From NCBI RefSeq assembly GCF_035046505.1, contig NC_089822.1, positions 44,805,159-44,869,158 on the forward strand: a DNA stretch of 64,000 nucleotides, in the 5' to 3' direction. The translations under genes were made by a program, and so were the position numbers. How positions within the stretch are numbered: position 1 is the first letter of the stretch; every line of letters begins with the position of its first letter. Shown piece by piece: positions 26,301 to 38,300 of this stretch. The notes beneath the pieces were generated by a model. The model had not been told where the DNA came from. It saw only the letters and a program-made list of their open reading frames with translations, and did no database searches. This DNA is from Tiliqua scincoides (lineage: Eukaryota > Chordata > Lepidosauria > Squamata > Scincidae).

Positions 26301-29300
26301 GAACTAGATATTCCCACACATTCTTTTCTAACCAATAGTACAGGGACATGTGAAGCAGCCTGAAACTGCATGAAGGTATTTAAGAAGTTTTTTGGTGGAC
26401 TTTTTTTTTAAAGTTTGATTAGCTTACAAGTAAAGCTTTAAAAAAAAAAAACTGTGGCAGGAACTGTTTAAAGCCATGGGTCCCTGGATGGAAAGCTATG
26501 GGTCTTTGCCAAGACCTCCTGTCTAGGTCTTTGGTTTTCCAATCAGGTTGTCCTCCAGGGACCCAAAGTCCTTGGAGAGCAAGCATGGTTGGTTTGGGGG
26601 ATAGGGGAAAGTTGAGAGGACCATTATGAGTCTCTCACTAATTTTTATTTTATGCTCCACCCTATCTTGCCAAATTATATTGCTGCCTAGGAATTTTGGT
26701 TTCTGAAAAGCGAGGTGATTGGCGGGCGGGGGGGTTGGCGGAGGAGTAACTGTGTGAGCAAAATCACATGGCAGTCCTTCTTCCCCTTCTGTTTACCAAT
26801 TGAGTTGCCCACAAGATGCCCACTTGCCCATCCATGCCACCATGACAGCAGAGGTAAACAGTTGGGTGGAGTTAAACTGTTTGGATGGGGAAAGGGTAGA
26901 GAAAAGAGAGTGAAGTCTCTTCCCTCTTCCTCATTCATTACCAGCTACACAGAGAAAGAAGGAAATATTGGGGGTCCCGTATGCACAGGTTCCCTCAAAG
27001 CACAGTGCTCAAGGGCTTGGTGCAACCTAGTACCAACACCGGCTAAGGACTCCCTATTCCTGCCATGGTTTCAGACCATCTAGCATGTATAATCCAAATG
27101 GTTAGAAAAATAAATAAATATTGAGGACCAAAAACCTGCATATGGGTATACATCTAATTTGCCCTGCAGAGAAAATAGTGCAGGTTTGTGAAGTGCACCA
27201 TGCCTGGTTGCTGGAAGGCAAGTCTTAGCTGAGTCAGTGGCATACAAGACTGTCACTGCAGACCAAAACCAAAGAATGCATGCCCAAGTGTGCCTGTGGT
27301 TATGGGGGTGGAGAGGTCTCTTTAGGGAGACATTTGGATCGTCGTCTTTTAGGAAAGCCATTTTTATCAGAGAGAGGAAAAACCAGAGAGTCCAGTAGCT
27401 AAAATTGTAACGACCTCCTTCCTGGTGGTTAAAGGAAGAATCGTGGCCCTGTAGTCACAGAGAGAAGTGCTGCCTGTGAATGAATCCATAAAAGGCCTAG
27501 GCCGGTGGAAGTGTAGAAGCAAGTGACCTTATTTTGGTGGTGCTGGGTTCAGTGGGGAGAGATCATGATAGTGAGCTTCATAAAGGATTTTTAATATAGA
27601 CCTTGAAGTAGATGCCTGGATGCCATTCTGGCCCCATCACTCTTCTTTTTAGAAACAGTCCGTTGTAAGGTTTGCTGTAAAAACACATTGTGTGTGACCA
27701 TGTCATCCTGTTGACTGATGTCTTTGTATTAAGGCTCAACTATGCTCATGTCTATTCTTGGTGAGGTTCACATGCGTATCCGCTGCGCATTCGGTCTTTG
27801 GTTCTCAGCGCACTGTGGCCTTCTGGTCAGGGAAGGAGAAATGTTGGGAATAGGGTTTCATGTTGCAGATTTCTTGCTCTTGAAATGAAAGCTTCTCAGG
27901 CTACTGTGCTTAGTGCTGAAGCTCCTTTGCAACCATACAGGTATTTCCACAGAGGCTGCCTCGAACCAGTCAGCTTAAAAAAAGAGAGAACATAGAGTGC
28001 TACCTTCCTGGATTTCTCATGCATTTCTTGTTCATAACATTACCTCTCATTTTAATTGATTCTAACTTTGAAGCACTACCAATAGCTTTCTTGCCATTTT
28101 GGCTGAATCCCTTATATCTGTGTTTTGTGTCAAGGGAGGTCACCGCTCTTCCCAATTTTGATTTGAATGACTGTTTAAGAGGGCTGCAAGCCTTTGCATG
28201 TCCGTAGCTACCACTGACTAATTCTTAAAGCCTGCAGTCCTGTACACAGTTACCTGGGAGTCAGTCCCATTGAACAGTGACATTTGCTTCTGAGTAGATG
28301 TGCGCAAGATTACAGCGTAGGACTGTCTGTATCCTATATGATTGTGCTTAGAGTGGGGTGTAGAAGGGAAGAAAATACCCTCGGCCATACACAGATCACT
28401 GAAGACAATGTATGCTTGTAGGTGGTCTGCTGTTTGCTGTTAATGGAAAACCTTACCCTGGAGACACGGAACCGTTGCAAGCGTTTGTGATGAACTTTTC
28501 AACTGGAGAAATCATTGACACTTTCATTCCACTTAGAAAGGTAACACATTGTGAAGAATCACTTGCTTTTATTAAAAATGCATGAATATTCTTTTCTTTT
28601 TTTTCTTTCCTTTCATGTTTTGTACCCACTTCAAAGGTTAGCAGAATGATTCTCAAATTAACTAGCAAGTAAAAGTAAATTTGTTGAATTCTGAATGTGA
28701 TACTTAATATACATATGGACAATAAAATTGATATTCTATCTGTCAGTCCAGTCACAATTCTAAAAGAAGAGGGCAGCCAAGACTCCAGGCTAGTATTCAT
28801 ATTTTAGGATCCCTAAGCTTGGATCACAAGAAGTATGCAGCAGCATTTTCTCACCAATCATGACACTGATACAAGAACACAACGTCAAGCTTTGCTAGTC
28901 CTGAAATGTTGGACAAACTGTGTACACACAGGGCTTTTTGAACACTAGCTTTTGTATTTTACAATCTTTGGGGCCAGAAAGGCATTTAGTATTCAGGGTT
29001 GAAGTCCTACTAGTGCTGTTTTTGGCTCATCTTGAAAACAGTCTGGAGGAACCAGGTACAAGCTTATTGGGTGACCCTGGACCAGATACTGTCTTTTAAA
29101 CTTACCTACCTCATGGGGTTGTTGTGAAGATAAAATGAGAACTTGGGGAATTGTATACAGTACACTCCCCTGAGCCCCTTGGAAGGGAGGACAGAATATA
29201 ATCGTAATAAAATAAATTGTTGAAAATGTCACTAAGGGGTTAGGGCTTAGATTTCACTCTTATTGGCAACCTCTGTAGAATTCCAAATGCTTCCATTGTT

Positions 29301-32300
29301 CATTATTGCTTATGGAAAATAGTTTTTTATTTATTTAAAAGATTTATACCTCACTTTTCCATCTCCTTAAAGCAGCATACAGTGCAATAAAATAGTGTAA
29401 AATAAAATAGTTTACAGTAACTAAAACATAATACATAAAAATAAATACAATAAAACTCAACAGCAACAAAGATATATAGGAGCAGCTACAAACATCTAAT
29501 GACAGCAATAAAACAAAAAAACAAAACAGCATTCTAAAAAATCCAGACAGTTACCTTTTTTTCTAAACTTAATTGGGAAACTAGAACTGGAATAACCTTT
29601 GTTGCCTAATCTACCCAGGATACTTCCTGTTACTTTGGATATGGGAATTTCCACAAAATGAATCCAAAAGAGAGTAAATTTAAGCTACCTAGTGACAGAT
29701 GAAGTGCCTACATTAATCGGAACCTGTGTCTGTTGAGGGATCAATAAACTTTTGTGGTTGGAGAGATTTGAAGGGTTTCTAGAGAAGAGAAAAAGCCTTT
29801 GAAGTAAGAATATTTACCTCTACAGAAAGAGAAGCCATGTGTGCAGCATTCTCTCTTATGCCCCAGCTCTGCAAGGTTAGGATAGTATAATGTGCAAAAA
29901 AGCATTGGAAAGTGGGGTATAACATCGTTCTGTTGGTTCTTGGCTTGTGTTTGAACTGATGTGATGACTCTCTATTTTTATAATGGTTTTTGCATTTGGG
30001 CTGTCTTTAATGTAAATAGCATTGAGGGCCTGGTCTTGGTTTAATAATAGCCTGAATCATACTTCAAGCAACAGCTTCTGTCATGAGAGGGCTATCCTAC
30101 AGTCCCAGCATGGTGGCCTCATGGTTATAAAGTTCCTGCCACCTCCTCCACTTGTAGAATTCATTCACTCATTTACTAAAGTGTCTCTTTAATATTCCTA
30201 GCAATCATCTCTCATAACTCAGAGATTCTGTAGTGCTGGGATCATGACACTTTCTCTTAGGTGTGAAAGTACATCGAAATTATTTGTCTGCTTTGGAGTC
30301 CACCTTTGGCTGGGTAATCATTTTGAACATACTGAAGGTGTGGAATACCCTCTGGGAGGCACAAAAGAGAGGACACTTTGTCACTATAAACTCTAACTCC
30401 AAGAGGGCATTCAACCAATCACATTGTTCGTCCAGGAAATCTTTTTGCACTTTTTTGCACGTTTGTCTTTTTGCACTTTTGGGTTTTTGCTTCACCATAT
30501 ATTGGGGAGGTACATAGGAACTCCCAGGAGGTTCCTTGCCTTCCTATTCCTCTTATTTTCTCATTTCTCTTCTTGCTGCTGTTTTGGGGGTACTGTTACC
30601 TTGTTGTTTTCAATTAAGGGTTGTTGCTGCTACTTCTCTTTTGACCCAGTCTAGGAAGGGGGCAACCCCTTTTCCTGGAAAAGCCATTACTTGGTGACCT
30701 TGCCTGCATTCCAGGGGAGGTGCTATCCTGGAGGTTTGGAATGCCCACTGGGTGTTGTATCAAACAAATTCATGAAAATAAACTTCATGTTTCTGTGAGC
30801 AAACATAAAATATTTTTCATTGTTCCACTGAACTGGCTGTTTTTAAATTGTGCCACATGTAGTTTCTGGCTTGGACTTCACTCAGCACCTAGCAGTTTAT
30901 TGCTTCATGGAAAGTCCTTTTATTTAATTAGGCTACAGCCACAGATAGGCAGAGTTCAAGCCAGGAAATAAATTTGATTTGTTAAGCCAAATAGAGAGGA
31001 GAGATTTCACTAGTCTGGAGGCCAGGACACTACATTACTATTTGTTTTCCATTTCCCCTTCCTTTCTTCTTCTCCCTCGTCTGGAACCATGACCATGCTT
31101 GTAGTGTCAGCATGCTGTCAGATTAAAATTAATTAGTACTTGGGATTCTTGTTTGCTTTGAAAACTTAAAGCCAATGTCAGATGAGCCTTGAATAAATTC
31201 CATTAAGCGACAGTTGTTGACAACAGGCAGCAAACAGAATTACCTGTTAAACTCTAAATTTCCATAAGGATCTAGGCCTTAAAGTGCTGCACAATACTAT
31301 GCATGCTTGTTTCTGAGTAGACATGTATAGGGTTGTGCTTCTATGATCCTTTCTAGATGTGTGTTCTCCCTTGTCCCTTGGGTCTATAAGCAGTGTTAGT
31401 CTTGACCATTCCTTGGTCACTCTCACAGAGAGAGAGATCTTCATTCTTATATGAATGGTTTATATAGCACTTACAATGTTCAATAACCCTTGGAATCATC
31501 CAGGTCTGTACCTTTCAATAGTGCAGCACAACTAGTCCTTTATATTTTCAGGGGTTGACAGAATAAATGATCAAGACTTGGCAGCAAGGCTATGCTCTTT
31601 GAACCCAATAATTGATCTTCTGTCATTCCATTCTGACACCTGTCTCTAGTAGGGAGGACTTCACTCCATACCTGCAGTTCTGATTAGTGCCGGGAACAAA
31701 ATTTCAATTAATCTTGACATCACTGGATTTCGTTCACATTCTTAGGCATTTTAATTACAGTTTAAACCTTCCGTATTATATTGGACAAGATGTTAATGCC
31801 ACTTCTCAAAACGTTGAACAAATGAGTCTGAATGGTCTGATTTTTATTCTGGTATGCAGATTCTTTTTAATTTGTTGGCTGTTTATCTTGACAGAAGTTT
31901 GAAATGCCACATGATGTTGTTGCTTCAGAAGACAGAACTGTGTACATTGGTGATGCTCACACCAACACAGTATGGAAATTTGCATCCTCAGAAAGTAAGT
32001 TACATATTCACCTTCAAATTCTTTTAAAGCATCAGATGTTACTTGCCGGCCTAGATCTCTCCAAGGACTCTGCTTTCTTAACTCGTACGTTAAAGGTACA
32101 CCTGCTTTGAGACACTGAGAAGGGTTTGGAAGTGTATCTGATACACTTCCCAGCCTCACAGTTTATAATCATGAAGATGCTGGTATTGGGCTAATGCACT
32201 GCATAGTCTGTGAAGTCCATAACAAAGAAAAGAATAGGCCAACTGTTAGCACCACCCAGTGCTGGCACCAGGCTGGGTCTCACACTGAGTCTCCCATGAC

Positions 32301-35300
32301 ACAACCACCCACCTCCAGATGGCATATTGGGCCCTAGTATTACCACTGTAAGGGTGCAGTCCTTTCCCGTTATGTCCATGCTTTCCAGCACTGACATAAG
32401 GGCAATGAAGCTCTGAGGTAAGGGAACAAACATTCCCTTACTTTGAGGAGGCTTCCGTGAGTGACACCCAACTGCGGGTTGCAGCACATGTCCCATTGGC
32501 ACCACTATGCCAGTGCTGGAAAGCACTGACATAAGGGGTTAGGATTGTGCCCTAAGTGAAGGTTCAGGGGTCAAAAGGGTGTGCATTGTCTGATGTCCCA
32601 CACCCATCAGAAAAGCCCACCTGGCTGGGCCAACCTCAGTACCAGTGTCAGCAGTAGTGATTTTCCACTAGTGGTGTGCTAGTTTTCTATTACCATTGTA
32701 GGAAGATAGAGTGCTGGATTCCTACCAGTTCTATTGCAAGGGAGCAGCCTGGTATGAATGTGTCTTATAAATTTCCTCAGCCCCAATATCCATTTATGGA
32801 GACTATTCCTCCTAGTTTCCAAAAATCCACAAATCCCTTGTGTTCTTATTTATAGTTCAATAGGTATCAATTTTTAAAAAGAGAATAATTTCAACAGCAG
32901 TAGAATTAAGAATCTGAACAGCATGCAATGTTAGATGCTAAGCGGGGCATAGTGTATCTTGTTTTCTCCATTTGTTTCAAGAGCAAAGTCCAGTAAAAGT
33001 TTCTATTTTTATTGTGCTGTCCTTAATTTGGGGGAAGTTGGGGATGATTTGTCACTTTTGCTCCTTTAGTGGTTTGCCAAGGTGGTTCACACTACTAAAG
33101 ACTGTGTTTCCATGCCTGGTTTATTATCTTATTAGAAAGATTGCTTCATCTCCAACTTGGTCCCTCAGCATCTGGCATGCAATGTCCACTGACATATCGA
33201 GTGAGAATTGTAGTCACTCCACAGGCTGTGTGGTTTAATTTTCCCTTTCCTAAGCTGTTTTCGCATCTTGTTAACCTAAATAAGTTGCTCCCTCTGGAAC
33301 GCTTGCTACTATTTGGTCATTAAAGCTGGCACTTGATCTTGGCTGAAGGTGGTCGCTTTCAGTAGCTTTGTGTTTGAATATATCAACTCACAGATTGTTT
33401 GCTTTAACAATTCTGTATGTTGGTTTTTTTCCCCTCCAATTTTATATTCCATATTCTCTGCCAGAAAAATCCAGAAAATTGTGTGCAGTAAAAAAATGGA
33501 GAGAGAACAAAAAGTAAAATCCAAATGCACAATTTAGAATCAGAAATAGAATAGTTTAAACACAACCAAGTAAGATGTGTGTATTGAAATACAAACTGCA
33601 AAGTTTTCCCATCTGCAGCAACTAGAGCAACACAAGAAAACTGTTGGCTATCTAATAAGAGAACATTAGATAGGTATATTATATGATTATTTGTTTTCTA
33701 ACCCACCTTTCAATTCATAAGAATGCTTATATAAAATAATAAAGTACAATTAAATTGTGTCTGCTTCCAACTTCCCTTAGATATAGCATTGAGTGACCCC
33801 CCCCCCCAAAAAAAACTTCCCTGTTCTCATTAAGCTTTTTCCATCCCCTTTTAATCCCACCTGATTCCTCTGACTCCTGGCAATTGGATGGACAGTTGCG
33901 GGGTGCTCCTAACTCACTTCTGGCAAAACCACTAGTGTTTTTCACTGTCCAGAGTGAGGGATGGATGAATCTGGTGCTGATGCTGTGCTTCAGGTGACCT
34001 GCTGCATAATGGGACATAAGTGTCATACAGATGCTCTTGGGATCTACATGGTTTATAAAAGTACCACAGAATGTGTTGTCTGTGATAGGGCATCGAGAAA
34101 CTCCCACTTCTTCCATTCCACTCCACCATTACCAGTTCTTGTCCTTTTACTCATGTTTCTAGTAGTGCTTTCCAGGTCAGCAGGTCCTGCTGCAATAAAA
34201 ACTACCAGAATAGGTGCAGGCAGGCACAGACTTACACAAGATGTGCAACCAAATCCCTTAACCAAGCATCTCCATCAGTTCACACAGCTAAGCTTTTCTA
34301 AAAAAGGATTAGGGCTCTTGTATGATTAAAGATTTAATCCACAGTTAGGTTATAAAGCATACTTCGTAAACCTATAAAGCAACTTCTATGTTATCTACAT
34401 CTTTTCTAATCAAACTGATGGTTCCATGATCAGTAGATTTTCTTGAAAGTTCTTTCAAGCCTCTGATAGTGGCCAGCGAGCAAATTCAGGGCACTGATGG
34501 GAAGTGTCTGCTGAAGACTTGGCAATTGAAGGAGACCAAAGACTGAACTTTGGCAATTAGAAACAATATCTGTGCCCTGCAAAGCTGAATTGTGACCTTT
34601 TTCTCCTGTTTGAGTATTTTTTGCGAGTTATTTGCCGCTCAGCCCTTGGCAGTATTTAGCTGAAAATATATGGTACAAGTGAGGGGTACATGATGATCTT
34701 CATACTATAACTATTTTAGGCACAGAATAGGACTTTTTTTGATGCAGAGTGTTGTGGTGTAATATAAGGAATTTATTGAAGAGAGATGTGTTCCTTCTTA
34801 GTTTTATTGATGTGCTTATTTTGGCTGATAGTACAGTTAATCCTGAGCTTACTGTTCTGATTTTCTGTGCATGGTTTGAGGAAGATGTATTACCTATTGT
34901 ATCCCATATAGTTTTTGCATATATTACCAATTAAGTCTAGCTCTACTACTAATCTTTTGTGGTGTTGTGCAGACCTGGGGCCATCACTGCTTCTCTGAAT
35001 CATACAAGTAAACATGATTTTTGTTTTGCAGAAATGGAGCATCGATCTGTTAAAAAGGCAGGAATTGAGGTACAGGAAATAAAAGGTTAGTTTTGCTGAG
35101 CAACATTGTTTTGAATGCCAAGGGAAAGATGATGTCCATGCATCACTGCAAGCTGGGATGAAAGATGTTCAGATGATCTTCCTTAATAACATAGTAGTGA
35201 TTGTAAATTCCCTGTCCAAGTAACTTTCTGGAAAGACCCTTTTGTTACCAATTTAAAAAGAGAATGGTTGACATCAGAAAATTTTAATATTGTCCCAAAT

Positions 35301-38300
35301 GCTAAAACACTAGGGGTTATGATCAGTTGGCAGGCCAGGTAGAGTTTAGGCTACTTACTGCAAGATCCTAGGGACTCAGATACGGTCTTCTTTATGAGCT
35401 TTGAAAGAAGACAAAAATCAGCAGACAAAAAATGTGTTAAATAAATCTTCACTTTAAAAATGGGCAGTATTTCAGATTTCCATGTATATCCAAAGCCAAA
35501 TAACACAGAGGAAAACTGCACTTTATATGTAGTTCTGCATATTTTTGCATATTCTCTAATTTTGAGTAGAGAATTCAAAACTGGCTCCGTCCAGTAACTT
35601 TCCCCTTGGGGGTCTGGATCAGATGTGCTGGCACATGCATTTTGAGCCCAGCTGGAGAGAGGAAGCCACTGGGGGATGTTAGGAGTGTAAAAAGGAAGAA
35701 TCACCTCCTTCCTCTGTCCTTTGTTTGCTCTAAATTCTTTTATCTCGAAGGAGCTTGCTTAAAACCAAAAACAGAAGGGGCATTTGGGAAAGATCATAAA
35801 CTTATAGTGAAAAGATTCCATGTATAGTCTCCCAGTACAAGTTTACTAAGAGCAGGGCTAAGACCTTATGGATGAACATCCTCCTCCCCTCAGATTGGTT
35901 CTCCTTGGCCAGTTCTGCACTTCAGGAGCTTCCTTAGTGTGTGTACACTCTCACTCTCTCTTTCTACCTACCTGCTTATTTATCAAGATATGCCATGAGC
36001 TTACTACACAGGCAGACCCAAAATCTCACTACAGTAACTGTCTTATGTGAGCTGACAGTTTCTCCCCTGCCCAGCTGCAACTTCAATGCACATTGATGCA
36101 GTCAGGCCAGAATAGGAGTTTCAGTGGGACCCTTCATTACATTGGATTTCAAATCCCTTTCCAACAGTCCTCTGAATGCTTTAGAGCTCATTTGTGTTTA
36201 AGAAAGAGAGAAAATAAGATTATCAAAATCCTACTTCACAAAATTGTTGCAAGGCTAAATAAGTATTGCAGTACATTTTGCATTTGCGTGTACACACATG
36301 CATACACAGAAAAGGGGGTGCTGGAAATCTGAAATGGTCAGAGTCCATTATATATTTAACCCCTTCAGACCAACTAGTTAGACAATATGTTAGACTCAAT
36401 ATGCTTTTAAGAGACCTCCCTACAACCAGAAATGCCTCTTGATCAAAAGCAGCTAAGGTAGGCCAGCCAGCTAGAGCTGTACAGAGAGCCGGGAGGAGGG
36501 GATTAACCCTCCAACATCTGCAATTTGTGCATGCACACAGAACTATTTTGCTCCTGAAACAACAAAGAGCTGCTTTGGAGAGGGGGTTATGGTGTTAGGA
36601 AAATAGCCTATGGGGAGGTGGTTAAGTCCTTGTATCAGTCTTGATCTGGTTTACGTCTCTCTCCACATGGTCTTTATCAACAGTTTTGAGTTTGCATTAC
36701 CTGTGAACACAAAGCAGGCAAGGAAAGAGTTGAAATGTACTGTAACTAGTTTATAGATTTGCAGTGCAGGCTGCAAATTTTATAGCACAGTCATCTTGTA
36801 GCTCTCATTTCTGCTAATTATAGTTATCTATATGTTCCCAAGTAAACTTGTATATTCCAGTGGAGTTAATTGGCCTGCCTTGAAATAGTTTATCAGTGTT
36901 AAATCTCTTCCTTTTTTAAAAGAAGCAGAGGCTGTTATAGAAACCAGATTGACGAAGAAGCCTGTGTCAAAGGAATTGCTGAAGAAAGAAGAAAAGCAAC
37001 ACGTAGTCCAGCAGGCCAGCACTGGAGTGTCTTTTGTTCTTATTACAACACTTCTAATTATTCCTATTGTTGTCCTCTTGGCAATTGCGGTATTTATTCG
37101 GTGGAAAAAGACAAGAGTCTATGGAGGTAATCCAAACTTAAACTTGGTTACAGTAAACTTTTAATATCTAAATCCTACTTGTAAATAGCACTGTGATTTT
37201 ATTTCTGCACATCACTCAAACTTGGGCAGACAAAAGTTGCAGCAGAGATGTACACCTCAAACCGTGTCTCTTTCCTCCTTCATTCAGAAAATGACTTTTT
37301 ACGGTCCTTGCACTTTTCAGTTAGGTTTAGGATGCTTTATACTGAAGCAATTTGATGTATTAGCCAGGAGAGTTGAAATGGAGTTTCAACCAATGGAGTT
37401 GGTTCAGAATGGAGACGTTCAGAACAGTAGCTAAAGAAAATTCAGCCATTATGCCCGTGGTCTAGCTGTCTTCTGATTGTTCCAAATAAGATCTCTCCCC
37501 TTTGGGTGTTTCCATATTATTCTTTAGAATCCATCTGTGCTTTGGATGAACATTGGAATGGTTGGAATTTGACATTCCATCTGTGTGCGTGAAACAAATA
37601 ACATGCTTTACCTTCTGTTTTTAAAATTCTATAATGCAGTGATTGCAAGTGGTCCAGAGTCAGCGCTAGTTTACTTCGGTGCCATAAAGATACATTCAGC
37701 AACATTATTGTAGCTGTGCTGCCCATTAGTAGAAAATGTGAAAACCTTCTAACCTTAAGAGCAAATCATTCCAGTTTCCAGTTATGTCTCCATGATTTGA
37801 CTACCCATAATTTTAAAATGCATGTAAAGGAGCTCTGGCTTCTTTTAAAAAGAAAAACAGTTGGGTGTGGGATGGAATTTTGAATGGAAAAGCAACTGGG
37901 AAAGAGCGTGTTGAATTCTTCCTACACTCTGTTCTGTCAGGTTGGGAGAATTGATTTCGAGCAGATAAGTGACAGTAGGGGAAATAGGTAAACATGACCT
38001 TTGCTGCCACTTATTTGCTTAAAATCTCACCCTCCCAGGTGGTGGTGGTGCTGCTGCTGTTCTTTTCTTAAGCTGGTTGTGGAGCTCCATCACATCGGTT
38101 TGCACAAAATGTGTTTTTAGTCAAACTGAGCTGAAATGGGAGTAAGGTGGAGTGCAGTGGAATGAGGAGTTGAGAGAAAAATTACCACGTGCAAAATGTG
38201 CCCCTCCCTTTTGTCAGTAATTCAGAGAGGACTGTAGAGTACTGCGGAACTTTTTTCTATTCAAATTGGAGACCTGAGAGCATTGTCCTCAATCACGTGT

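Larger units (their letters stand above)
24691..28421 (+). other. PAM: PAM 3.7-kb intron
   Basis: It contains a tRNA-like SINE (25421-25600) and, near the end, a common squamate repeat (28234-28325). The 26687-27083 stretch is open in both directions but shows no known protein motif. There is no exon. Confidence 0.6.
28541..31894 (+). other. PAM: PAM 3.4-kb intron
   Basis: It holds a MIR-like SINE (29060-29220), a reversed LINE 3' UTR fragment (29325-29565) and a partial squamate repeat at 31283-31340. There is no exon. Confidence 0.6.

Noticed and set aside
33727-34116. A - strand open frame of 129 codons in a PAM intron
   Set aside because: It has no family resemblance or supporting splice sites. 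It overlaps several other frames, as expected by chance.
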